From: Achromobacter sp.
GTDB taxonomy: Bacteria; Pseudomonadota; Gammaproteobacteria; Burkholderiales; Burkholderiaceae_B
NCBI GenBank assembly: GCA_003454835.1
Contig: DMTA01000345.1
Location: 1 to 12,212 of the forward strand
Direction: 5' to 3'
Length of the DNA: 12,212 nt
Shown here one piece after another: positions 1-6,171 of the stretch; positions within the stretch are counted from its first letter, which is position 1, and each line of letters begins with the position of its first letter. A model generated the notes under the pieces. The model was given only the letters and a program-made list of their open reading frames with translations. It was not told the origin of the DNA and ran no database searches. A program made the position numbers and the translations under genes.

Positions 1-200
1 CTGGCGGGGTTCTGGGTGGGGCACGAGGGCGGCACGGCGCTGGCGGCCTGCCGGCAATCCGCGCCGTGCCCGCAGGCGGGCTCGCGGTTCTGTCCGGCGG
101 CGGCGGGCAAGCCGGCGTGCATGTGCCGGAAATCTTGGGGCCGGCGCGGCGCCTGCTGTCACGGGAAACCCCTGAATCATAGTTGATTTGAGGGCGCCAG
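1..200. other. Unassigned GC-rich left edge, possible gene end
   Basis: No gene is recognised here. On the + strand one frame is open from base 1 to a TGA at 184-186 and has very high G/C at third positions, as real genes in this window do. Its product is rich in Cys, Gly and Ala and matches no family I know. On the - strand an opposite frame starting at ATG 121 and running off the left edge also has a coding-like third-position bias, with a Cys-containing product and no visible SD. Either could be a fragment, or the bias could be plain GC skew. The sequence to the left of the window would settle which, if either, is real. Confidence 0.25.
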
Positions 201-229
201 TTGGCATCATGGGGGCGTTGGGGTAGTGT
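201..229 (+). promoter_or_regulatory. Candidate sigma-70 promoter for the DUF1840 gene
   Basis: TTGGCA (201-206) matches the -35 consensus at five of six positions. It is followed after exactly 17 bp by TAGTGT (224-229), which keeps the T, A and final T of the -10 box. Transcription would begin near 236 and give a leader of about 30 nt before the ATG at 265. This was found by eye only. Confidence 0.4.
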
Positions 230-251
230 ACGAAGCTAAGGTAATCAATGT

Positions 252-256
252 AGGAG
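252..256 (+). promoter_or_regulatory. SD that fixes the DUF1840 start
   Basis: AGGAG lies 8 nt before ATG 265. An in-frame GTG at 226 would give a longer protein, but it lies inside the candidate -10 box, has no SD, and its extra 13 residues do not fit the family, whose members begin with M-L-[IV]-T-F. The SD therefore supports ATG 265. Confidence 0.7.
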
Positions 257-264
257 ACCGGAAT

Positions 265-612
265 ATGCTGATCACTTTTCACTCCAAGGTCGTGGCCGAA
301 GTCCTGATGCTGACCGACCACGCCGGCGCGCTGTTGCAGGCGGCCGGCAAGCCGGTCGGCGACAAGATTCCCGAACGCGGCGTCTTCACCGTGGAGCAGC
401 TTGGTCCGGCCATCAGTGGCATCGAACGCGCGATCGACGAGTACCAGCATGCCCACGAAAGCCCGGACGAGGACGACGAGGACAAGGCGCCTGTCGCCCC
501 GATGGCGCGCGCGGTGGGGCTGAAGGAACGTGCCTTCCCCCTGCTGGACATGATGCGCCAGTCGCAGGCCGCGGGCGCCGAGGTCACCTGGGAAGTCTCG
601 CGGGGCTGGTAG
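265..612 (+). CDS. DUF1840 domain-containing protein
   Basis: This is a 115-residue cytoplasmic protein of the DUF1840 family, found mainly in betaproteobacteria and of unknown biochemical role. The sequence shows the family layout: an N-terminal MLITFHSKVVAEVLML segment, a central 'GVFTVEQL' stretch followed by a helix (residues ~45-62), a charged acidic linker with EDDEDK (~70-76), and the C-terminal 'LKERAFPLLDMM' helix ending in a Trp-containing 'VTWEV' segment. There is no signal peptide or membrane segment. The start at 265 is chosen from the SD at 252-256 and the family's usual N-terminus. It appears to be its own transcription unit, with a promoter candidate just upstream and an intrinsic terminator 10 nt after the stop. 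The family assignment comes from recalled sequence pattern and is fairly sure. The function is unknown. Confidence 0.85.
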   Translation: MLITFHSKVVAEVLMLTDHAGALLQAAGKPVGDKIPERGVFTVEQLGPAISGIERAIDEYQHAHESPDEDDEDKAPVAPMARAVGLKERAFPLLDMMRQSQAAGAEVTWEVSRGW

Positions 613-621
613 GACTATGTC

Positions 622-651
622 GCCGGACGGACAATCTGTCCGGCATTTTTT
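622..651 (+). terminator. Intrinsic terminator after the DUF1840 gene
   Basis: GCCGGAC (622-628) and GTCCGGC (638-644) form a perfect 7-bp GC-rich stem with a 9-nt loop, followed by ATTTTTT (645-651). This is a textbook Rho-independent terminator for the + strand gene ending at 612. Confidence 0.85.
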
Positions 652-695
652 GCCTACCCTGTTGGCCTGACGCCATCTGACGGAGCCCAAATCCC

Positions 696-1013
696 ATGCG
701 CAGCGACATCACCATCGTTTTCGACTCCCGGCGTTCGCTGGACCTCTCCGCGAACGTCGAAACCTCCCCGCAACGCCAGGCCGATGCGCGCGACTGGTTT
801 GACAGCGCCTGGGAGACCCTGGGCTGCGAGCCGCTGCGGCCCAGCGGCAAGGTCCTGTTGCTGGACAAGGTGCTGGGCGTGGCCGACGCGCTGGGCTACG
901 ACACGCTGTCCACCGACGAAAAGGAAGCCCGCGAATTCGCCGAGCATCTGGCGCTGGCGCTGGAGCGTCCGCGCATCACGGTGGACTTGCCGGGCCTGAC
1001 CGTCGGGTATTGA
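696..1013 (+). CDS. Conserved-looking small protein of unknown function
   Basis: The product is a 105-residue, acidic, soluble protein that I do not recognise. It has no signal peptide, membrane segment or metal-binding motif. A probable amphipathic helix with DARDWFDSAWETLG lies at ~30-43, followed by 'KVLLLDKVLGVADALGYD' and a helical 'DEKEAREFAEHLALALE' at ~78-94. The single Cys is at ~44. ATG 696 is supported by GGAG (682-685) 10 nt upstream. Third positions are strongly G/C in this frame, as in neighbouring genes, which supports real coding. It follows the DUF1840 terminator, so it probably has its own promoter in 652-690, and it ends before a strong terminator. An overlapping alternative frame (784-999) gives an Arg/Trp-rich product typical of a shadow. 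Confidence 0.65.
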   Translation: MRSDITIVFDSRRSLDLSANVETSPQRQADARDWFDSAWETLGCEPLRPSGKVLLLDKVLGVADALGYDTLSTDEKEAREFAEHLALALERPRITVDLPGLTVGY

Positions 1014-1040
1014 ACCGCCGGCCGGCCGGGCACACGTGAC

Positions 1041-1065
1041 AAACCCCGCCTGGGCGGGGTTTTTT
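1041..1065 (+). terminator. Strong hairpin terminator between converging units
   Basis: AAACCCCGCC (1041-1050) and GGCGGGGTTT (1053-1062) form a 10-bp inverted repeat around TG, with a run of six T (1060-1065). It serves the + strand gene ending at 1013. Read on the - strand the stem is followed by only a short T tract (complement of 1041-1043), so it may also stop the transporter operon, less efficiently. Confidence 0.85.
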
Positions 1066-1140
1066 GTGCGCTGCGTTCACTGCAATGGGATGGGCGCGGC
1101 GCGGAGTACGGACCGATTTCTCACGGGCGCCAACGTATGC

Positions 1141-1941
1141 CTACCGGATCCCCGCCCGCATGAACGACTGCACGAACTGGCGCTGGAACAGCAGGAAAGC
1201 GAGCAGCAGCGGCGCGGCAGACATCAGCGTCGCGGCGGTGATCACCGACCAGTCGATGCCCTGGTCCGTGGACGAGAACACCTGCAGACCCACTGTCAAC
1301 GGCCGGGATTCGACCGAGTTGGTGATGATCAGCGGCCACAGGAAGTTGTTCCAGTGGTGGCTGACCGACACCAGCCCGTAGGCGACGTAGATCGGCTTGG
1401 CCAGCGGCACGTACACCTTCCAGAGCACCTGCAGCGCGTTCGCGCCTTCCATGCGTGCCGCTTCTTCCAGCTCGCGCGGAACCGTCTTGAACGTCTGGCG
1501 CAACAGGAAGATGCCAAAGGCCGACGCAAAGTACGGCAGCCCGATGGCGAACACCGTGTCGCGCACGCCCAAGAGGCTCATCGACCGGTAGTTCTCCACC
1601 AGCAGCACGTCGGGCATGATCATCAGCTGCAACAGCACCAGCATGAAGACGAAATCGCGGCCGCGGAATTCGAAGCGCGCGAACGCGTAACCCGCCAGCG
1701 TCGACAGCACGAGCTGCGCGGCCAGCACCATCGTGACCAGCACGAACGTGTTCAGGAAGTAGCGCGGAAACGGCGCCGCGTTCCAGGCGCGAACGAAGTT
1801 GTCCAGCGTCAGCGGCGCGAAGAGATCAAAGCGCGTCGCGTAGGCGGGCGGGTGGAAGGCCGCCCACATCGCGTAGGCCAGCGGCAGGATCCACAAGAGG
1901 CCAAGCGCCCACGCGCCCAGGGTATCGAGCTTGTCTTTCAT
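1141..1941 (-). CDS. ugpE: ABC transporter inner-membrane permease, UgpE/MalG type
   Basis: This is the second transmembrane subunit of a CUT1-family importer (266 residues; E. coli UgpE is about 281). It sits in the inner membrane, paired with the permease encoded just upstream. An N-terminal membrane helix (~7-29, 'WALGLLWILPLAYAMWAAF') is followed by helices near 62-85, 98-112, 128-147, 184-206 and 233-252. The cytoplasmic coupling loop carries the EAA motif at 160-182 (EAARMEGA, then VPLAKP), which contacts the ATPase. The ATG at 1941 overlaps the upstream gene's TGA as ATGA (1938-1941), indicating translational coupling. A longer frame upstream of 1941 only shadows that gene. It is the last gene of the operon. 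Substrate is inferred from the UgpB-like and GpdQ-like neighbours. Sugar permeases of the same family are the alternative. Confidence 0.9.
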   Translation of the reverse strand: MKDKLDTLGAWALGLLWILPLAYAMWAAFHPPAYATRFDLFAPLTLDNFVRAWNAAPFPRYFLNTFVLVTMVLAAQLVLSTLAGYAFARFEFRGRDFVFMLVLLQLMIMPDVLLVENYRSMSLLGVRDTVFAIGLPYFASAFGIFLLRQTFKTVPRELEEAARMEGANALQVLWKVYVPLAKPIYVAYGLVSVSHHWNNFLWPLIITNSVESRPLTVGLQVFSSTDQGIDWSVITAATLMSAAPLLLAFLLFQRQFVQSFMRAGIR

Positions 1942-2813
1942 TGGTAGTGCGTCCTGCGGTCCAGCCAGCGGAACTTGATCAGCGCCGTCAGCGCCAGCAC
2001 CACCAGCAACACGACGGTCAGGGTCGCGGCATAGGCCGTGTCCCAGAAGCTGAATCCCACCTGGTAGATGTAATAGAGCAGCAAGGTGCTGGCGTTGTCC
2101 GGCCCGCCGCGCGTCATGACGACCACGTGGTCGACCAGCCGGAACGCGTTGATCAGCGCATTGATCAGCACGAAAAGCGTGGTGGGCATCAGCAGCGGCC
2201 ACAGGATGCGCCGGAAATACTGCCAGCGCGAGGCGCCTTCCAGCATGGCCGCTTCACGCAGCGACGGCGACACCGTCTGCAGCGCCGCCAGATAGAAGAT
2301 CATGAAAAAGCCGGCCTCTTTCCACACGGTCACCAGCATCAGCGCGGGCAGCGCGGTTTCGCGGTTGCCCAGCCAGTTGGGACCCGGCGCGCCGAACCAG
2401 CCCATCACCTGCGCGATCAGCCCGTACTGCGGCGTGTAGAAGAACAGCCAGATGTTGGCGACTGCCACCATCGGCAGCACGGTCGGCGTGAAGTACGCCA
2501 TGCGCAGGAACCCGCGCCCGGCGAGATTGCGGTTGACCCACAGCGCCATGATGAGCGCGATGCCGATCGAGGTCGGAATGGTGCCCAGCGCGAACCACAG
2601 GTTGTTCCACAGCGACTGCCAGAACACGGGGTCGTCGCGCATGACCGCGTAGTTGTCCAGCCCGACGAAGCGGGCCGGGCGCGCGCCCTTTGGAGTGGAG
2701 AAAAAGCTGTGCCAAAGCGTCGCCACCGCCGGGTAATGCGTGAAGGCGGCGAGCAGCACGATGGCTGGCAGCAGAAGCAGCCAGCCATAAAGCGCATTCA
2801 AAGAGCGGCTCAT
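1938..2813 (-). CDS. ugpA: ABC transporter inner-membrane permease, UgpA/MalF type
   Basis: This is the first transmembrane subunit of the importer (291 residues; E. coli UgpA 295), forming a heterodimer with the downstream permease. Six helices are visible: ~9-28, 72-92, 106-127, 155-177, 211-231 and 261-281. The 'FVGLDNYAVMRDDPVFWQSLWN' segment at 49-70 is typical of the UgpA/MalF N-terminal periplasmic region. The EAA coupling motif lies at 187-210 (EAAMLEGA, then LWPLLMP). 'MTRGGPDNASTLLLYYIYQVGF' at 233-254 is a hallmark of this permease group. The gene starts 16 nt after the binding-protein stop with no clear SD, so it probably depends on coupling within the operon. It overlaps the next gene by 4 nt. 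The family is certain, the substrate inferred. Confidence 0.9.
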   Translation of the reverse strand: MSRSLNALYGWLLLLPAIVLLAAFTHYPAVATLWHSFFSTPKGARPARFVGLDNYAVMRDDPVFWQSLWNNLWFALGTIPTSIGIALIMALWVNRNLAGRGFLRMAYFTPTVLPMVAVANIWLFFYTPQYGLIAQVMGWFGAPGPNWLGNRETALPALMLVTVWKEAGFFMIFYLAALQTVSPSLREAAMLEGASRWQYFRRILWPLLMPTTLFVLINALINAFRLVDHVVVMTRGGPDNASTLLLYYIYQVGFSFWDTAYAATLTVVLLVVLALTALIKFRWLDRRTHYQ

Positions 2814-2829
2814 CGTGCGTGCGGTCGGT

Positions 2830-4125
2830 TTACTTGTAGGAACGCAGTATGCGATCGGACTCGCGCTGCGCGTCGGTCAGGGCCTGCTGAGGCGTCTTCG
2901 AACCCGTCAGCGCCGCCTGCAGGGCGTCGTTCAAGGTCTTGGTCACGCGCTGGTTCTCATGCGTGGAGAATTCAGCCACGCTGACTTCCAGCTGGTCGCG
3001 CGCGACCGTGGCGGCCGGCACTTCCTGCGCGTACTTCTTCATCTTCTCGGTTTCCCAGGCGGCCGGCGTCACGGCTACGTAGCCCGTGGCGATGCTCCAG
3101 TCGGCCGCGCGCTCGGGCGTGGTGGCCCACTGCGCGAACTTCAGCGCCGCTGCCTGCTGCTCCGGCGTGCCGCTCTTGAAGATGTAGAAGTTGCCGCCGC
3201 CCGTGGGGCTACCGCCGCGCTTTTGCTGCGGCATCATCGCCACGCCAAACGGGAAGTCGGCGTTCTTGCGGATGTTGGTCAGGTTGCCGGTGGTGGTCCA
3301 CACCATGGCCGCCTTCTTTTCCAGGAAGTCCTTGGGCGTGGTGCCCCAGTCGATCGTGCCGGTCGGCATGATCTTGTGCTTGGCCGACAGGTCGCGCCAG
3401 AACTGCGCGGCTTCGACCACCGCCGGCTTGTCCAGGTAGACCTCGTTGCCGGCTTCGTTCATCAGGATCGCGCCGTTGGGCGTGGTCAGCGCCTGGAACA
3501 GCCAGTACGCGAACGCGCCGCCCGACGGGATCTCGATGCCCCACTGCGTCGTGTTGCCCGAGGCGTCCTGCTTGGTCAGCTTCTTGCCATACTCAACCAG
3601 CTCGGCCCAGGTCTTGGGCGGCTTTTCGGGATCCAGGCCAGCCGCCTTGAAGAGATCCTTGTTGTAGTACATGACGATCGTCGAACGCTGGAACGGCACG
3701 CCCCAGGTGTGGCCGCCGCTGCGGCTGTTCTGCATGAAGGCGTCATAGAAGCCGCCCAGCCACTTCTTGTCGGCATCGGTCTTGGCCAAACCGTCGATCG
3801 GGACGATGGCGTCTTCGTCGATCAGCGTGAACATGTCGGTGGACAGCAGCACGGCCAGTTGCGGCGGGGTGCCGCCCTTGAGCGCGGTCAGCGCCTTGGC
3901 GATGGAGTCCTGGTACGAACCGGCGTAGATCGGCTTGATCTTGATGTTGGGATTTTCCTTCTGGAAATCCGTCACCATGTCGTCGACGATCTTGGTGATC
4001 GGGCCGCCGACGGCGACCGGGTAGTAGAACTCGACCTCGACGGGCTTGTTCTGCGCCTGCACAGGCAGAGACAGGCAGGCGGCGGCCAGGCTGGCGGCCA
4101 GGGTCTTGAGTACGATGCGTCGCAT
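2830..4125 (-). CDS. ugpB: Periplasmic solute-binding protein, UgpB-like
   Basis: This family-1 extracellular solute-binding protein (431 residues) captures the substrate in the periplasm for the two permeases. A Sec signal peptide is clear: MRR, a hydrophobic stretch 5-20, and a VQA cleavage site after residue 24. Cys17 does not sit in a good lipobox. Matches to remembered E. coli UgpB include 'YYNKDLFKAAGLDPEKPPKTW' (153-173), 'TGNLTNIRK...FGVAMMP' (279-299), 'TGGGN' (308-312), 'ATGYVAVT' (346-353) and the end 'KTPQQAL...R...RILR'. The chosen ATG 4125 has AAGGA 8 nt upstream. A GTG at 4155 would add ten residues in front of the signal peptide and is unlikely. It lies 33 nt after ugpC. Glycerol-3-phosphate or a glycerophosphodiester is the likely ligand. 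A sugar is possible. Confidence 0.85.
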   Translation of the reverse strand: MRRIVLKTLAASLAAACLSLPVQAQNKPVEVEFYYPVAVGGPITKIVDDMVTDFQKENPNIKIKPIYAGSYQDSIAKALTALKGGTPPQLAVLLSTDMFTLIDEDAIVPIDGLAKTDADKKWLGGFYDAFMQNSRSGGHTWGVPFQRSTIVMYYNKDLFKAAGLDPEKPPKTWAELVEYGKKLTKQDASGNTTQWGIEIPSGGAFAYWLFQALTTPNGAILMNEAGNEVYLDKPAVVEAAQFWRDLSAKHKIMPTGTIDWGTTPKDFLEKKAAMVWTTTGNLTNIRKNADFPFGVAMMPQQKRGGSPTGGGNFYIFKSGTPEQQAAALKFAQWATTPERAADWSIATGYVAVTPAAWETEKMKKYAQEVPAATVARDQLEVSVAEFSTHENQRVTKTLNDALQAALTGSKTPQQALTDAQRESDRILRSYK

Positions 4126-4158
4126 GGTGTGTTTCCTTCCTGTGGGTGGGGCCACTTC

Positions 4159-5214
4159 TTAGAGCCCGTCGGTGTTGATGACCGCCGAATCGGCGGCAAA
4201 GAAATGCTGTTGCCCGTCCGGCCAGGACAGGCGCAGCGACTCGCCGGCGCTTGCGCGCAGATGGCCGCCGACACGCACGGCCACGCCGCCCGTGTCGCCG
4301 ATGCGGCACACCACGATGGAGTCCGCGCCGAAGTACTCAACGCTTTCAACGGTGGCGGCAATGCCGTCGCTGTCGATGCGTATGTGTTCAGGCCGCACGC
4401 CCAGCTTCACGGCGCCCGCGGGCGCATTCGCGATGGCGGGGCCTTGCGTGCCGGCGATCACCGTGGCGCCCGCTTGCTGCGTCAGATTGATCAGGTTCAT
4501 GGGCGGCGTGCCGATGAAGCGCGCCGCGAACTCGCTGGCGGGGCGCGCATACAGGCCATCGGGCGTGTCGTGCTGTTCGATCTGGCCGCCGCGCAGCAGC
4601 ACCACCTGATCGGCCATGCTCATGGCCTCGGTCTGATCGTGCGTGACGTAGACCATGGTGATGCCCAGGCTCTGCTGCAATGCGCGGATCTCGCGGCGCA
4701 TTTCGTGGCGTAGCTGGGCGTCCAGGTTGGAAAGGGGTTCGTCCATCAGGCAGACCGGCGCTTCGGAAATCACGGCGCGGCCCAGCGCCACGCGCTGCTG
4801 CTGGCCGCCGGACAGTTGCGACGGCTTGCGGTCCAGCAGGTGCGACAGACCCAGCAGATCGGCCACGCGCTTCAAGCGCCGGTCGAAGTCCTTTGCCGGT
4901 TCCTTGCGCACCTTCAGGCCGAACAGGATGTTCTCGCGCACCGACAGGTGCGGAAACAACGCATACGACTGGAACACCATCGAGATGCGGCGCTTGGCCG
5001 GCGGCAATTGCGTGACGTCGCGGTCGCCGATGCGGATGGTGCCCGACGTGGGCGTATCCAGGCCGGCGATCATGCGCAGCGTCGTCGACTTGCCGCAACC
5101 GGACGGACCCAGCAGGACGGTGAAGCTGCCGGCCGGAACCGTGAAGCTCACGCCTTGGATCGCCGCCGCGCCGGCGTACTGTTTGGTGAGATTATCCAGA
5201 ACGATGGATGACAT
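4159..5214 (-). CDS. ugpC: ABC transporter ATPase, UgpC/MalK type
   Basis: This is the ATP-hydrolysing subunit that powers the importer from the cytoplasmic face (351 residues, near the family norm of ~356-370). All nucleotide-binding elements are intact: Walker A GPSGCGKST at 36-44, Q-loop Q82, signature LSGGQ at 134-138, Walker B VCLMDE at 154-159, and the switch histidine H192 in YVTHD. The C-terminal part (~235-351) has the TOBE/OB-fold seen in MalK and UgpC, including 'KLGVRPEHIRI'. As the first gene of the transporter block, it follows a 115-bp gap with an operator, a promoter candidate and a perfect dyad. Its SD is weak. The order C-B-A-E differs from the E. coli order B-A-E-C-Q. Because UgpC and MalK ATPases are interchangeable in some hosts, this subunit says little about substrate. 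Confidence 0.9.
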   Translation of the reverse strand: MSSIVLDNLTKQYAGAAAIQGVSFTVPAGSFTVLLGPSGCGKSTTLRMIAGLDTPTSGTIRIGDRDVTQLPPAKRRISMVFQSYALFPHLSVRENILFGLKVRKEPAKDFDRRLKRVADLLGLSHLLDRKPSQLSGGQQQRVALGRAVISEAPVCLMDEPLSNLDAQLRHEMRREIRALQQSLGITMVYVTHDQTEAMSMADQVVLLRGGQIEQHDTPDGLYARPASEFAARFIGTPPMNLINLTQQAGATVIAGTQGPAIANAPAGAVKLGVRPEHIRIDSDGIAATVESVEYFGADSIVVCRIGDTGGVAVRVGGHLRASAGESLRLSWPDGQQHFFAADSAVINTDGL

Positions 5215-5225
5215 GCTGTCTCGAA

Positions 5226-5242
5226 GATCTAATTGTTAGATC
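5226..5242. repeat. Perfect 7-bp dyad in the ugpC leader
   Basis: GATCTAA (5226-5232) and TTAGATC (5236-5242) are exact inverted repeats around a 3-bp centre, 11 bp upstream of the ugpC ATG. The dyad is AT-rich in a GC-rich genome and would sit in the ugpC mRNA leader. It could be a second protein-binding site or a small RNA hairpin near the ribosome-binding region. It does not resemble the 14-bp LacI-type operator. Confidence 0.6.
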
Positions 5243-5256
5243 CGCATTGTTGCCTG

Positions 5257-5286
5257 TTATGAAAACCTTTTCATTGTGCAGCGCAA
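5257..5286 (-). promoter_or_regulatory. Weak candidate promoter for ugpCBAE
   Basis: On the - strand TTGCGC (5286-5281) and TCATAA (5262-5257) are separated by 18 bp. Both match consensus only partly. The point in favour is position: the 14-bp operator overlaps the spacer and the -10 box, which is the expected layout for repression. Confidence 0.3.
5260..5273. promoter_or_regulatory. LacI-family operator before ugpC
   Basis: TGAAAACCTTTTCA is a 14-bp palindrome with perfect 6-bp arms around CC. It matches 12 of 14 positions of the site in front of lacI at 7209-7222, including the outer TGAAAAC and TTTCA blocks. It lies 47 bp upstream of the ugpC start in the gpdQ-ugpC gap. The shared motif argues that the adjacent LacI-family protein controls the transporter. 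Confidence 0.7.
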
Positions 5287-5329
5287 ACATGACGGATATG
5301 TGGCAATGCGGGGGCTTCTGGTCCGGCGT

Positions 5330-6127
5330 TCACCCAAATGGATACGGGCCAGGGTAATCCCCAATGACTGCGTGATGCGTGACCAGATTGGCGCCCTGCC
5401 ACCAATGCAACTGATAGCCGGGCGGTTCCATGATGTACTGCAACGTCGGGCGCGGGCCGAGTTCCAGCGCGAGCTGGTGTGCGGTGCCCGGACAGGTCGA
5501 CGCGATCGTGCCGCCAAAGCGCTGGAAGATCGTGCGATGCAGGTGGCCGCACAGCACGCGTTCGACGTTGGGATAGCGGGCGACGATGCGTTCCAGTTCC
5601 GGTGCGCCGGCCAACAGGCCGATGTCGTCCATGTGTTCGATGCCGGTCAGGAACGGCGGGTGGTGCATCAGCACCAGCGTGGGCCGGCCGGGCTGTTCGG
5701 CCAGCCGCTCGGCCAGCCAGTCCAGGCGCGTCTGGCAGAGTTCGCCATGGCTCTTCATTGGCACCACGGTATCCAGCGCCAGCATGCGCAGCGGATAGGT
5801 TTCGATGGCGTACTGCACGAATTGACCGCCGTCCTGCAGGTACGCGTGGTCGGGAAACGCGGCGCGCAGTTGGGCGCGGTCATCATGATTGCCGGGCAGC
5901 AGGAAATACGGGATCTCCAGCGCCTGCAGATGCTCGCGCAGCGTCTGGTATTCGATGGGCTTGCCCAGGTCGGTCAGGTCGCCCGTGATCAGCACGCAGT
6001 CGGGGCGCGGCGTCAGCGCATTCAGGGCGCGCACCGCCGGCGCCAGGAACGCGGCCGGGTCAATGATGCCGTAGGCCTTGTCTCCCGGTGTGCGCATGTG
6101 GAGGTCGGTGATTTGTGCGATGAGCAT
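5330..6127 (-). CDS. gpdQ: GpdQ-like binuclear metallophosphoesterase
   Basis: This calcineurin-like phosphoesterase (265 residues) probably hydrolyses glycerophosphodiesters to glycerol-3-phosphate and an alcohol in the cytoplasm. There is no signal peptide. All metal ligands known in Enterobacter aerogenes GpdQ are present at essentially the same numbers: D8 and H10 (TDLH), D50 (GD), N80 (GNH), H155/H156 (MHHPP), and H195 and H197 (GHLH). 'GDKAYGIID' (15-23), 'GIEHMDDIG' (162-170) and 'CPGTAHQ' (212-218) also follow GpdQ. It is slightly shorter than GpdQ (274). It starts 44 nt after lacI with no clear SD and is probably cotranscribed with it. Transcription may continue into ugpC, as no terminator is seen. 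A cyclic nucleotide phosphodiesterase of the CpdA group is the alternative, but the neighbouring Ugp-type transporter favours glycerophosphodiesters. Confidence 0.8.
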   Translation of the reverse strand: MLIAQITDLHMRTPGDKAYGIIDPAAFLAPAVRALNALTPRPDCVLITGDLTDLGKPIEYQTLREHLQALEIPYFLLPGNHDDRAQLRAAFPDHAYLQDGGQFVQYAIETYPLRMLALDTVVPMKSHGELCQTRLDWLAERLAEQPGRPTLVLMHHPPFLTGIEHMDDIGLLAGAPELERIVARYPNVERVLCGHLHRTIFQRFGGTIASTCPGTAHQLALELGPRPTLQYIMEPPGYQLHWWQGANLVTHHAVIGDYPGPYPFG

Positions 6128-6171
6128 GGCGCGTGGCGATCTGGAAGTTGTCGAAATAGTGGGTATTTAAC

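Noticed and set aside
1036..1947. + strand open frame (303 codons) opposite ugpE
   Set aside because: It begins inside the terminator after the 105-aa gene and codes for a Gln/Arg/His-rich shadow of the permease.
3743..4361. Alternative - strand frames overlapping ugpB and ugpC, as possible nested genes
   Set aside because: Products are Arg/Ala/Pro-rich and lack SD sites. The two recognised genes account for the coding signal.
2815..4713. Very long + strand open frame (632 codons) opposite ugpB and ugpC
   Set aside because: The product is rich in Arg, Gly, His and Leu with no motifs. It exactly shadows two well-identified genes on the - strand, as expected from GC-biased third positions.
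5281..5310. Possible Pho box upstream of ugpC
   Set aside because: CCGTCAT on the - strand resembles one half-site, but the second half 11 nt on does not match CTGTCA, so PhoB control is not supported here.
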